The notes below the pieces were generated by a model. That model did not search any database, was not told where the DNA came from, and was given only the letters and a program-made list of their open reading frames with translations. A DNA stretch of 64,000 nucleotides from Selaginella moellendorffii (taxonomy: Eukaryota > Streptophyta > Lycopodiopsida > Selaginellales > Selaginellaceae), in assembly GCF_000143415.4 (NCBI RefSeq), contig NW_003314278.1, forward strand, positions 140,371 to 204,370, given 5' to 3'. Both the position numbers and the translations under genes were made by a program. The stretch's first letter is position 1. Every line of letters begins with the position of its first letter. This document shows, in pieces, positions 22,655 to 36,650 of this stretch.

Positions 22655-23176
22655 ATGGCTCCTTCAGCCTGCCTAGTTCCCAAGTGCTCAAGTTTCCTCC
22701 TCAACTCCTCCCTCGCCATCCCTCACCACGATCTGTCCACCAGCTCCATCCCCCGCTCACGATTGGCCACCCCAGCACCTGCCTGCTCATGCTCTCCTGG
22801 ATCGAATCCACCTGCAATGGCTCAGGAATCTGCTCAGGAATGCATCCATAGATGTTGGAGAAGTTCCCGCAACAAGCCATTGCTCAAAAAAGAATTGCAA
22901 AGGCAAGAAAGATCTAGAACTTACACGCACCCGACCACTTGGCCCTGTGCAGGATTGCGACTGGTATCACGAAGCACCATGCCGTGTCGCTGCTCTCCTG
23001 CTAAATCAATGTGGAAATTGTACCTAGTCTCCGGCAAGAGGATAGGGTCTCGCTGCTTTTGCCCAAGGCAAAGGGTGTATATTGCCTGCGAGAGAAGAGG
23101 ATTGAATGACAAGAAGCTAGCCCTCCCTTCCTTGGTGATTGCTAAGCACATTAAATTAAAACATTGGCTAGTTTAA
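22655..23176 (+). repeat. duplicated segment A1 with short reading frame
   Basis: Starts at an ATG (MAPSACLVPKCSSFLL) and is clearly similar to 25340-25735 (cccaagtgctcaagtttcctcctcaactcctcc versus cccaagcgcccaagttccctcctcagctcctt, in shorter words throughout). Both copies encode Ser/Pro-rich N termini resembling transit peptides, followed by frames that do not stay aligned. The A1 frame runs to 23176. The ancestral gene was not identified; at least one copy must be broken. Confidence 0.45.
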
Positions 23177-23500
23177 GAAGTTAGATAAATTATATTTTTG
23201 GAGTGGAATATATTTAAATATTCTAGGATATTTTACCATTTAACGGTTATTAATTATTTAGATTAACTTTGTATTTATAATTTATAAATTTTCCTAAACA
23301 CTTCTTAGTCTATTCTAGTTTATTCTAATAATTGATAAACATGTTTATAATTAAAAAATCTAATTGATTAATTATATTAATAAAAATAAGAATATCACTA
23401 TTATTAAGCAAAATCGAGCCTAACAAATTATTTATTGATTATAATATAACTTTTTGTTTAATAGTCAGTGTGAGGACATTTATCACATCTTCCTGCCGGA
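23177..23500. other. AT-rich spacer
   Basis: About 320 bp of AT-rich DNA with no reading frame or repeat of note. Confidence 0.5.
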
Positions 23501-23510
23501 AAAGGATTCG

Positions 23511-24300
23511 TGCCTCCCCTGGTTTTAGGGTTCTAAGGAAACTCCCTTACATTCCTGCCTAGCTGCCCGCCGATGCCCGGGCGTGATCTGCGACGGCGCG
23601 TCGCGGTTCGCGGAGGCGAGATTCGCGCTGTGCAACAGCTACGAGGAGCCGGAGCCCCACGCGACGCTGGTCAAATCCAGCTACTTCCCCGGCATTCTTC
23701 GCAGGGGAATCGACAGCGGTGGAGCGATCCAGCGAGCACCTGTCTCCCAAGGATCTGGCGTGCCTGGAGTGCTCGACACACCAGAAGGAATCCTCCGTGA
23801 TCTACGTCTCCTTCGCCAGCGTGGCCACCATGTCCGCGGAGCAATTCCAGGAGCTCGCCAGGGGCCTGGAGCGCAGCAACCAGCCATTCGTATGGTGCTG
23901 CGCAAGACCCTCGTCGCGGATCCATCGGTGCACGATTTCTTCGAGGGATTGAAGCAGCGGATTGGCAAGCGCGGGATCGTGATTTCGTGGGCGCCGCAAA
24001 TGCACGTCTTGCTCCACCCGCAGATTCCTGACGCACTGCGGGTGGAACTCGACCGTGGAGGGGATCTGTGCGGGCGTGCCGATGCTCGCCTGGCCTTGCA
24101 TGGCGGAGCAAAACGTGAACTGTAAGGAGCTTGTGGAGCACTGGAAGCTGGCGGTCCCGGTCCAGGAGGATCGGGATAAAAGCTCCGTGGTCTCGGTCTC
24201 AAGCGAGAGGCTGGCGGATCTCGTGGTGGAATTCCTGAGCCCGGGCTCCCATCTCGCGACCCTTGTCGCCGTTCAGAATCCTCCTTTGCTTAAGCTTTGA
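23511..24300 (+). pseudogene. UDP-glycosyltransferase fragment, inverted and rearranged
   Basis: Third glycosyltransferase copy, opposite in orientation to the other two. It starts in the intron and the first codons of exon 2 (ttttagggttctaaggaaac, then cattcctgcct) and lacks exon 1. Deletions join MPG to GVICDGASRFAEARFALCN and remove bases around KSSYFPG and the PSPG box (LLHP directly to QIPDALRV in a shifted frame). The C-terminal part continues NCKELVEHWKLAVPVQEDRDK. At 24228-24270 the sequence is the reverse complement of the matching region of the other copies, a 43-bp micro-inversion centred on the palindrome gagcccgggctc. Non-functional. Confidence 0.88.
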
Positions 24301-24557
24301 AAGATTTTTTGGAAGATAACAACCATTATGTAAAGTCAATATTTTGAAGATTAAGATGAATCAATTGGTCGTGATTCATGGGCCTACATTTCTGCAAGTC
24401 TTTACGGACAAGAGAATCTGACACTCTCCTCTCTTTTAATGAATGAATTTTTGGCTTGAGAAACTACGTTTAAAGGTAAACAAGTTTAAGATTTATAAAC
24501 ACAGCATTTCTAGAACCAAATATACTAGCATATTCTAGGTTCGAAAAGTCTTTCACG

Positions 24558-25081
24558 TTGCCGTCACCTTTTAGATTAGGGTTTAAGTTTCAAATGCACA
24601 GCTCACCGTCCTCACAAATAAGATCTAATCTTCCGCAGCCACATGAATTTTCATTCTTATCCATGGTGCTGCCCAGCATTTTTCCTCGACGTCCTGCCCA
24701 AGTGCAACAAGGAGTTAAGTATAATTTGTGGTGCCTCCAGGTTTTGTCTTGATTGATTCTCTCTGGAAAACTTGCAGGCAGCGCACAAGAAAAGAAACCA
24801 CCAATTCTTGGCTGGAAGCAAGAGGTTACGTTACAACACATCCCCGAGCCACCTGATTGTGATGCTCCCGTTCACTGTCCGCCTCCGGAGCCGTGCATCA
24901 GCCATGTGAGAATGTTCTGTTAAATCCTTCTATCTCCTTGCCACTGGAGCATAAATATCATAAATTTCTTGTCTAGGACGGGATGATTCTCCAGGAAAGG
25001 ATTGCAGCGAGGCGTGCTGCAATTGCCAGCTCCAAAAATGTGAAAATCCCTCTCTTCAAGAGGCATTCCATCGCCCTCTGA
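24558..25081 (+). CDS. uncharacterised small multi-exon gene, duplicated
   Basis: Downstream of the inverted glycosyltransferase fragment, with a diverged copy in the same relative place at 27180-27640. One reading gives an exon containing SAQEKKPPILGWKQEVTLQH and DCDAPVHCPPPEPCISH, a gtgaga-ttctag intron (24907-24977), and a last exon DGMILQERIAARRAAIASSK then VKIPLFKRHSIAL and stop. The last exon is conserved at protein level in the other copy with mostly silent changes, which argues for a real coding past. The first exon and its frame are uncertain. No family recognised. Confidence 0.4.
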
Positions 25082-25160
25082 GCTTTGAAATGAATAAAAA
25101 TCTTAATGTAGTTAGCTAAAATCATTAAATTTAAATAAAAGAAGAGTAAGAAACAAGTCA

Positions 25161-25233
25161 TCCGTTGTAGTCTAGTCGGTCAGGATACTCGGCTCTCACC
25201 CGAGAGACCCGGGTTCAATTCCCGGCGACGGAA
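25161..25233 (+). tRNA. tRNA-Glu (CTC)
   Basis: A full cloverleaf can be drawn. The acceptor TCCGTTG pairs with CGACGGA (one G-T pair). The D arm contains TAGTCTAGTCGGTCAGGA, the anticodon loop CTCTCAC gives anticodon CTC, and the T arm is CCCGGGTTCAATTCCCGG. The discriminator base is A at 25233. A run of T residues starting at 25237 would end RNA polymerase III transcription. No intron. Confidence 0.95.
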
Positions 25234-25339
25234 TTGTTTTTTTTTTTGGAATAGTATAAAGAGGTATAGCTGATTAAAGTAACAAAAGAGAAAGTTTCTC
25301 CGTGATTAGAGTAACCTTCCATTCACCAAATAATTTTTA

Positions 25340-25735
25340 ATGGCCTACCTAATTCCCAAGCGCCCAAGTTCCCTCCTCAGCTCCTTCCTTGCCATCACTC
25401 ACCATGCCACTGCACGATCTGTCCACCAGCTCCATTCCCCGCTCCACCCCAGCGCTCATGCTCTCCAGCATCGAATTCCACCACCTGCAATGGCTCAGGA
25501 ATCTGCTACCCATAAGTGTTGGAGAAGTTCCCGCAAGAAGCCATTGCTCAGAAGCAACAGAAAAAGAATTGCAAAGGCAACAAAGACCTAGAACTTAACC
25601 ACTTGGCTGACTGGTATCACGAAGCACCATGCCATGTCGCTGCTCTCCTGCTAAATCTCCGGCAAGAGGATAGTGTCTCGCTGCTTTTGCCAAGGCAAAG
25701 GGTGTAAGTTTGCGTCTAAACACCTGCGAGAGAAG
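25340..25735 (+). repeat. duplicated segment A2 with short reading frame
   Basis: Second copy of the 22655-23176 segment: MAYLIPKRPSSLLSSFLAIT at the start, then ccaccagctccatt, cctgcaatggctcaggaatctgct and ttggagaagttcccgcaa shared with A1. Its frame stops at 25591, much earlier than in A1. Confidence 0.45.
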
Positions 25736-26091
25736 AGGTGACAGCGCATTAAATTAAAACATGTTAAGGGAGCATCCATGGAGCTCGAAGCATCGGCTTG
25801 AAGGAAGCTGGTCGCTTGGAAGACGGTGGAAGTGGCCTGAGAACTATTGTGTCCATAAGAAAGACTCAAGAGTCTTTTGTGGCGAGATTTACCAGATTGC
25901 TTCTTTTGATAAATTGGTTCTAGAATTGGCATTAACAAATCATGGTTTAAAGACAATGGTATACCTAAGTTCTTATGATTAAACAACACTGAGGCACATT
26001 GTGACAAACGTACTTGGATAAGGATTGAGCGAGTGGAGTGGCTAGAGTGGAGGGAGCAGCAAGGGAGCAGGACCGGGGAGGTGACACCGCA

Positions 26092-26114
26092 AGATAGATA
26101 GATAGATAGATAGA
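26092..26114 (+). repeat. (GATA)n microsatellite
   Basis: Uninterrupted gata/agat units of about 23 bp. Confidence 0.9.
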
Positions 26115-26486
26115 ATATCCCCCTCTTAACCAGTTCATAACTGTCGCCGTGCCAGCTGGCTGTGCCCAACACTATTCTATTCTCCACGTCCAGGCGTCGA
26201 CAATGGCGACCATTGCGACGTCCAGCCATCCTTGGCTATCATGATTTCCTATGATCAAGCCGGATTCAACCTAGTTTGTGATCGCCTGAATCATTGCGAA
26301 CTTGGATAAAGTATTCCAGGCATATCCAGTAACACTAAATTTTCAATCCTAATTTGTAAGGAAAAAAAAAAAAAAAAAAGACTTTGACCATTTCCCCATT
26401 GGCTTCCCTCTCTCTCATGTCAGCTCTTCCTTCCGACTCTCAACAGATTGATCGATCGATCATTCCTTATCAAGCACAACAACACC

Positions 26487-26957
26487 ATGGCCTTCACTTA
26501 TACACTTACACGCAGCAAGCAGCAGAAAGAATTCACCAACGAAGGCCGTCCCGCTGCTTATCCCAATCTCAACCAGGTAATTACGGACCCGGAGCTCCCC
26601 TGAATTCTGGCCTCCTGCACAGAGGATAGCCCCTCTTGTAAGTTTTTTAGTTGATCGAGCCATATTTATTTTCTTCTCACAATCACAGTTGGTGTATGCT
26701 TTGTTGGCGCATGGCCAACATTGTGGACCAAGGCAGGTAATTTTTTGCTGCCAGATCTTTAAATCAATAGCTCATGGCCTGCAAAGGAGCTGCATACCAT
26801 CGACTGCTTATGTTTTCACCAGTGGCACCATCTTTTGCATCTTGGAGTGGTTTGTTGCAAAGCTGCGCACAAGTACGGACTCCCCGAGGGGCCTTGCAAT
26901 GACATCTGTGTGCAATTGCTGCTCCATCACACAGGTTTCAAGAACCGGAAGCATTAG
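26487..26957 (+). CDS. uncharacterised small protein, 3 exons
   Basis: Not recognised. Three exons (26487-26576, 26689-26736, 26823-26957) have GT-AG introns and lengths that are each a multiple of three, giving a 90-residue protein that begins MAFTYTLTRSKQQKEFTNEG and ends HHTGFKNRKH followed by TAG. The last exon is Cys- and His-rich (WHHLLHLGVVCCKAAHKYG, then EGPCNDICVQLLLHH). The clean splice phases argue for a real gene or a recent remnant. A run of 19 A at about 26359-26377 lies upstream. No signal peptide is obvious. Confidence 0.4.
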
Positions 26958-27179
26958 GTTGTTTTAGGGTTGTGAAAAGTTTGAGCAAAAGAAATCTTCA
27001 CTTCATTACTGACCTTTATGCACCCTCATCCATTGGTAACATTTGACCGATGACTGTCATGCTATACCTTTTTTGAATGGAAAAAATAATTTCGTTGCCA
27101 CGAGAGCCTGACTGAACTGATGACTTTGATTGGAATTTAATAAATTTAGCTACTGCATTAAGATTTTATTCATTTTAAA

Positions 27180-27640
27180 GCTCAGAGGGTGCGTGGTGGC
27201 AGTGCAATCCCTCTTGAAGAGAGGGATTTTCACATTCTTGGAGTTGGCAATTGCGGCATGCCTTTCTGAGATCCTTTCCCGGAGAATCATCCCGTCCCAG
27301 ATAAACAGAATTAACAGATCATTCTCACATGGAGGCGGACAGTGACGGGAGCATCACAATCAGGTGGCTTGGGGACGTGTTGTAACGCGACCTCTTGCTT
27401 CCACAAGAATCGGTGGTTCCTTTTGTTGTGCGCTGCTTGCAAGGTTTCCAGACAGAATCAATCAAAATTATACTAAACTCTTTGTTGCGCTTGGGCAGGA
27501 AGTCGAGGAAAAATGCTAGGCAGCACCATGGATAAGAATGAAAAAACATGTGGCTGGGGAAGATTAGGTGAGGACGGTGAGCGGTGCATTTGAAACTTGA
27601 AGAAAGCTAAACCCTAATAAGAAAAGGTGACGGCAACGTG
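27180..27640 (-). pseudogene. second copy of the uncharacterised small gene
   Basis: Inverted copy of 24558-25081, lying 3' of the intact glycosyltransferase just as the other lies 3' of the truncated copy. The last exon is still readable (DGMILRERISERHAAIANSK then VKIPLFKRD), but the stop is lost and the middle exon has a 2-nt deletion near the ILGW position (CTTGGCTGG became CTTGTGG) and a 12-nt gap. Confidence 0.5.
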
Positions 27641-27872
27641 AAAGACTTTTTGAGCTTAGAATATGCTAGTATATTTGGTTCTAGAAATGTTGATTCTTAA
27701 TCTTTTTTACTTTTAAACCTAGTTTCTCAAACCAAAAGTTAATGAGTGGAGTGTGTCAGATTCTCTTGTCTGTAAGGACTTGCAGAAATGTAGGCCCATG
27801 AATCACGACCCATTGATTGATTCTAATCTTCGAAATATTGACTTTACATAATAGTTGTTAGCCTCCAAGAGA

Positions 27873-29384
27873 TCACACGAAATCTCTCAGAGCTTGGGCA
27901 AAGGCCTTGAGGTTCCTGTCCGAGGATCCTCCCTCGGCTATGGCAGCCGCGGTAGCCTCGCGGAATTCCCGAGCCCGGGCTCGCATCTCGCGACCCTCGT
28001 CGCCTCTCATCAGCCTCACCACTAGATCTGCGATCCTCTCGCTCGAGACCGAGACCGTGGAGCTTTTATCCCGATCATCCTGGACCGGGATCGCCAGCTT
28101 CCAGTGCTCCACAAGCTCCTTGCAGTTCACGTTCTGCTCCGCCATGCAAGGCCAGGCGAGCATCGGCACGCCCGCGCAGATCCCCTCCACGGTCGAGTTC
28201 CATCCGCAGTGCGTCAGGAATCCTCCCACCGCCGGGTGGAGCAAGACGTGCATTTGCGGCGCCCACGAGATCACGATCCCGCGCTTGCCAATCCGCTGCT
28301 TCAATCCCTCGAAGAAATCGTGAACCGATGGATCCGCGACGAGGGTCTTGCGCAGCACCAGTACGAATGGCTGGTTGCTGCGCTCCAGGCCCCTGGCGAG
28401 CTCCTGGAATTGCTCCACGGACATGGTGGCCACGCTGCCGAAGGAGACGTAGATCACGGAGGATTCCTTCTGTGTGTCGAGCCACTCCAGGCACGCCAGA
28501 TCCTCGGGAGACAGGAGCTCGCTGGATCGCCCCACCGCGGTGGATTCCCCCGCGAAGAATGCCGGGGACAGGCACGGGCCGACGGGGAAGTAGCTGGATT
28601 TCATCTCGCTGCGCAGCGTCGCCACGGCGTGTGGCTCCAGCTCCTCGTAGGTGTTGCACAGCGCGAATCTCGCCTCCGCGAACCGCGACGCGCCGTCGCA
28701 GACCATGCCCAAGATTGGGTGATCGTAGTAGAAGGAGAGCGGCAGATCCGTGGCGGGCATTGGCGGGCAGCCAGGCAGGAATGTGATGAGCTCGTCCGTT
28801 TTCCTGGCTGGAAGAAGAAGAGTTTCCTTAGAACCCTAAAAACAGGGGAGGGAGAACTTACTCGCGACTGGCACGAATCCTTTGGACATGAGCTCCGGCA
28901 GGAAGAGGTGATAGATGTCGCTGATCGCATTGGAGGTCCAGAACACCGCCCTGGGGATGCCGAATTCGTCCGCCAGATCCTGGGTGAATCCGTTGAAGGT
29001 GTCGGTGATCATGCAGCAAACGGGGTTCCCGTCCTCCTGGAGCTTCCGGATAAGCTCTCGCACAGAGGCTGCCATGGCGCGTACCGCCACGATTGGCTTC
29101 TCGAGGTTCTCGCTGGGATCCCCCTTGGCGAGATCGTTGCTGCTGCGCATGCTGTTACCTGGATTGTCCGAGACCTCGACGATGCGGACGTTGCTCTTGG
29201 CGTGGGGGTCTGCAATCAGATCGCGCGTCTGGTGCATGAGCTTCATGTTGCTCGGATTGGAGGCGTAGGTGATGGTGACATCGCAGGCCGCGAGACGGCG
29301 GCAGAAGTGCATCAGTGAGTTCGTGTGGCCCGGGATTGGGAATGGGAACGCTAGAACATGAGGCTTCTTGCTAGCACCCGCCAT
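27873..29384 (-). CDS. UDP-glycosyltransferase, family 1, intact
   Basis: Cytosolic plant-type glycosyltransferase that transfers a UDP-sugar to a small acceptor, probably a specialised metabolite. Exon 1 is 29384-28862, exon 2 is 28807-27873, separated by a 54-bp intron; together 1458 nt, 485 residues. The start MAGASKKPHVLAFPFPIPGH carries the family N-terminal motif with the catalytic His (PGH). The C-terminal PSPG box has WAPQMHVLLHPAVGG, HCGWNSTVEG and AWPCMAEQ; the last Gln favours UDP-glucose. It is the only complete copy of three in this 10-kb region. An upstream in-frame ATG (29552) would add about 56 residues without family similarity and is not preferred. Acceptor unknown. Confidence 0.9.
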
Positions 29385-29806
29385 TCGCAGCGCTTTGATC
29401 TCGGAGGAGGCGAGGAGATTTGTGATCTGGATTGGAACCCAGGTGAGATCTAGACGGCTGGGGAGTACCCAAGTGGTGATTTGGGCTTGGTAGCGCTGGA
29501 ACAAGCGCTCAAATAGGACACCACAGGAAGGAATGCTCCTCGTGAGAGGCACGAAGGTGGACTAAAGGCCAAGAAAGAAACCAAGACAGACCGGAATTGA
29601 CCAGGCAATCTGGAGCTTTGCCCGCGTCATGATCGCATCATCATTTGCTAAGCCCTAATTGCCCGTGATTTCTCGTGATTGGAACTCAGCACTACCATAG
29701 ACACTAAGATAAAGCTGTGATTCCATGCATGATGTTATTATAAACCACCTTTAAGGTAAACCTAATATTCTTTTTAGGGTTATAGATTTAGGGTTCTTGA
29801 GCAGCG

Positions 29807-30553
29807 ATGGCGCAGAGAAGGGCGCCAGGGATTCCACCGCAGCAGCACCAGCAAGTCCCCTTTGTCCCCCAGCAGCAGCCGCAAGCGCCAATGCGGCCGA
29901 TGCCTCCGACGCCAGGTTTGCCCTTCCTCTCCTTCGACATCGGCAACTCAGGGTATGGCGGATCGGCGCCTCTCCAGCAGCCGGGATACTCCTCCTCCTC
30001 CTCCGCCTCCACAGGCTTTGGCGCCGCGTTTGAGGACGAGCCTCCTCTCCTGGAGGAGCTGGGGATCAATCCGTCGCAGATCTTGCAGAAGACCAAGTCG
30101 GTGCTCATTCCTTTCAGGAGGAACCTCAACCTCCACGAGGATGCCGATCTGTCGGGGCCGTTTTTGTTCTGCATTCTCTTTGGGCTTTGCCAGCTCCTGG
30201 CTGGGAAGCTCCACTTTGGAGTGATCCTCGGGTGGGGATCTCTGGCTTCTGGGTTTCTCTACACTGTCGCTAATCTTCTATCGGGAACTCGTGGGACGCT
30301 AGATCTCTATCGAAGCTTTAGCCTCGTCGGGTATAGTTTGCTCCCGATGATCCTCTTCTCGGCTCTTTCTCTTCTAGTTCCTCGACAGGGTGCTCCCATC
30401 TACGTCATGGCCGGGTTGATAGTTCTTTGGTGTACGTGGTCGTGTACGAGCTTGCTCGTGGTTTTGGCTCCTCACTCGGAGGAGCAGAAGCGTCTCATTG
30501 CGTATGCTTGTTTGATCATCTATATGGCCTTCGCGCTCCTCATCATCTTCTAA
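29807..30553 (+). CDS. YIP1-family membrane protein (YIPF5-like)
   Basis: Golgi/ER membrane protein of the Yip1 family, which binds Rab GTPases and works in vesicle trafficking. A single exon encodes 248 residues. The first 70 are Gln/Pro/Ser-rich and probably disordered. Then come the family block LEELGINPSQILQKTKSVL, the motif DADLSGPFLFCILFGLCQLL, and five predicted membrane helices to the C terminus (ending AYACLIIYMAFALLIIF). Length and order match YIPF5/YIPF7-type proteins. The upstream region has two ttagggtt (telo-box-like) motifs at 29774-29795. Confidence 0.93.
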   Translation: MAQRRAPGIPPQQHQQVPFVPQQQPQAPMRPMPPTPGLPFLSFDIGNSGYGGSAPLQQPGYSSSSSASTGFGAAFEDEPPLLEELGINPSQILQKTKSVLIPFRRNLNLHEDADLSGPFLFCILFGLCQLLAGKLHFGVILGWGSLASGFLYTVANLLSGTRGTLDLYRSFSLVGYSLLPMILFSALSLLVPRQGAPIYVMAGLIVLWCTWSCTSLLVVLAPHSEEQKRLIAYACLIIYMAFALLIIF

Positions 30554-30800
30554 CTAAGCATTCGTGAGTGGAAATAACTTGGAAAGCTTTGTATAGTACT
30601 TGTTTTTCTCCATCAAGTTTTGTATCTTTCTCGTCCATCTGTGTTAGTTTCTTTGCGATGTTCTTCGCTCAAAACAACGTTTGATTCTCTCTTGGATGGA
30701 GTTACTACGCGGCAAGGTTGGTCCTGTTTTTCCTTTTCATCCTGTGTTTCTGATTTTGAGCTCTTTCCAGGATGGAATTACATCGTAAGAACCGTGGTGG

Positions 30801-34086
<3,286 letters not shown>

Positions 34087-35437
34087 CTGGAGCAGCAATG
34101 CTGGAGAGAAAAAAATCAAATGAGAACCAATCCAAGCAATCATCAGCAGTGTGATATGTGTACTAGAGTAGTGAAGAGAAGAGTGTGTGTTTTGCTACTC
34201 AACCTTTCTTCTTTCTCCTCCTCCCAGCACAGGCTGTTTTTGGGGAGGCAAGACAATGTGAGGTGAAAATACTAAACATAAAAACAAAAAGCAATAAACA
34301 AAGAAAAAATCAAGAACAAACAAAACAAGAGATTTTTTATTTTTCCATTTTATTTTCTACAATGTGACATTCCAAGAACGACAGTTTGTAATGGTGCTGT
34401 GGACCAAAAGCACATCCACTGTAAGAAACATCCATCGCCAATTCAAGCATAAAGGAGAAGCTATGAAGAACTTTGGCCAAATATCTCCACTCCACTTTTC
34501 TCCACTCCACCCGGAAGACCAATTAATCGAGTGAGTGAATAATCTTCCCAAAACGCGCTTGGATGAATCTTCACTGTGCCAGGGCACAGCATACTGTGGA
34601 GGATCGACCCTGTTGTCACGGTCACCGAGGGAAGCTGGATCGCTGGGACGCTGGAATCGAATGAGATATCATTTCCCCCGTCCACCTGGTTCTCTATCGC
34701 CTGGCAAAAGCGCGCATGCCACCCGTGAAAGTCCCAGAGATGGAGCTTGCACTGCCAAGGACTCTGCTCCTTCCGTGACCGCATCGAGCAAAAAAGAGCA
34801 CGCTTACCTCTCTTTCTCTCCTTTCGGGAGCTGCGAACAGGATATGGAACCGGCCAGCTAGCGCCATGACACCCAACCGAGTGGAACAAGTTACATCTTT
34901 TCTCCTTCACTGTGCTTGTAAAAAGAGAAGATACATCAGAGAGGATGATGCGGGGTCCAGAATTTCAAACATACCTCTTCAAGAGTGTAGAGTCAAACCG
35001 GGAATTTAGGCCGAGCTTGCGGGCGCCTCCTGCTAATCTAATCGGGAGCGGCACGATCAAATAGCTTGTCCCCTCCCTTGTTTGATTCGAGCTTCGTCTT
35101 GGAAGCCGCGAAATAAAAGACAGACATGGACACACTGAAAGGTACCTCATATACGCTCAAAGTCTCTTTAACTTAGCGGCTTGGCTTGTACATTACTTTG
35201 AATCTGAAAATGAAACCATGGTCAGCGGGTCTCAAGGGGCCCCCATTCTTTTCATTGGACTCCGAAAAAGCAACTGCTGAAGACTAGAGATTAAAAAGAA
35301 GAAAAGAAAAGGCCGAACCTGCGGTGGGGCTTGTCTTTGTCCGCGCACGAAGGGCTCCGAAAAATTCCAACTCAATTTTTCTTTCTTGTTGCTCTTGGAC
35401 GGCAACGTTTGAAACAGCAACTTCTCCTGCTTTTTTT
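34087..35437. other. intergenic, with an unassigned minus-strand frame
   Basis: Upstream region of the subtilase. A 149-codon minus-strand frame (34910-34461) contains KCKLHLWDFHGWHARF-like sequence, but no family, splice site or homologue was recognised. It overlaps an equally long plus-strand frame, so coding is not supported. Confidence 0.3.
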
Positions 35438-36441
35438 CTAGAAGAGCTCTATCCTGTCCGTCTCCAAGAGCCGCTTGATTGGCTTGTAGTTGAAGATGTA
35501 CAAGTCCCCATTCTCCATATCCACTATACTTTCGCCCCTGGAGCATTTCACTCATTAAACCCGACACGCGAATGTAAATGATGAAACCCGGAACTTACTT
35601 GTCATCTAGTTGAAACGCACTTATAGGTCTCCGGCATTTGCAGAATACGAAACTGTCGAGAGGAGGCTCAACAACTATGTAAAGTCGCCGTTAGCTTCAA
35701 GATAAGAATGAAAAGCACACAGCTTACTCATATCATTTTCGTTACTCGAGTTTGCCTGTTTTAGCATCGACTTGTATCCTTCCGGGAGCTTATTCAGGAC
35801 AGAAGAATCAAAATGAGCTTGCAGCGTGTCGGCGAACCTGGAGATAATTATCGAGTCGTCACAAATAGTAAGGGTTTTCTCGCGTACCTCTGAGCATAGT
35901 CTTGTTCTTGGCTCGACAACCTCTCCCAAATCTCCGGTACAGTCAGTATATGGAGAGCAAACTTCTCAATCTGGTAACAAACGATTCCAACAGCAGATGA
36001 AAAGAAAAAAAAAACACCAACTAAACTAATCCGAGGGAACGATTCTATGGAAACAAAGAAAAGGTAAAGCAGAAATGCGAACCTTGAGTAGCCGTGCTCG
36101 CAAATAAGATCGCAGCATAAAGAGCGTCCGGTCCAAATCCATCCGGTAGAGCGACACAGTAAGCTCGTCACAAGATTCTTCGACAAAAGCCGCGAGGTTT
36201 TCCTCCTAGCGAAGATTCAAATGCTGGAGATCGAGAATGTAGTACCAAAAGATGATACCTCGAGAAGAATCTGCTCCTTGACGCGCTCCACGAGCTCGCC
36301 CTGGAATGGCAGAAGCTCAGGCGAGAGCTTCTCGTTGCGCCAGGCGCGCTGCAGCAGTCCGGCATCGCTGACCTCCGCGGAAGACGCGATCGAGGGATCG
36401 GTCCAGTCCTCGAGCCCGGCGCCTTCCTCCCCGTCCGCCAT
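35438..36441 (-). CDS. SLD5: GINS complex subunit SLD5
   Basis: Subunit of the GINS tetramer, which with CDC45 and MCM2-7 forms the replicative CMG helicase in the nucleus. Six exons: 36441-36259, 36205-36083, 35970-35888, 35837-35728, 35674-35599, 35537-35438; 675 nt, 224 residues, the usual plant length. N terminus MADGEEGAGLEDW; helical A domain with RAWRNEKLSPELLPFQ, ELTVSLYRMDLDRTLFMLRS and IEKFALHILTVPEIWERLS; C-terminal B domain VEPPLDSFVFCKCR, MENGDLYIFNYKPIKRLL, ending DRIELF. Start chosen at the ATG that gives MADGEE. The promoter has a telo-box pair. Confidence 0.95.
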
Positions 36442-36467
36442 AGCCAAAATATTTTCCCCTCACAAAG

Positions 36468-36485
36468 AAACCCTAAACCCTAAAA
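36468..36485 (-). promoter_or_regulatory. double telo-box upstream of SLD5
   Basis: Two joined AAACCCTAA units (plus strand aaaccctaaaccctaaaa) begin 27 bp before the SLD5 ATG. Telo-boxes are common in promoters of plant replication and ribosomal genes. Confidence 0.65.
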
Positions 36486-36650
36486 TTTCTATCAGCTGAA
36501 AGGGGAAAAGCAAGGCATTTATTCCAGGAATCAAAGAGATCCTTCGTGCTCCTCAAGAACACGAAGAACACGAAGGATGGATACCACCAAGAACAAAGCG
36601 AGACCAACGACTTGTAGACAAGAAATCTTCCAATACCTTCTTCGATACGA

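Noticed and set aside
26359-26377. Poly(A) tract as the end of a processed retrogene
   Set aside because: No upstream coding match to an intron-containing gene and no target duplication were found.
28104-29318. 404-codon open frame on the plus strand across the intact glycosyltransferase
   Set aside because: Antisense shadow of GC-rich coding sequence; the same frame recurs over the pseudogene copy at 20467-21063 and has no family motifs, whereas the minus strand carries the PSPG box.
34461-34910. 149-codon minus-strand frame between SLD5 and the subtilase
   Set aside because: A similar-length frame exists on the other strand and no homology was recognised; left as unassigned.
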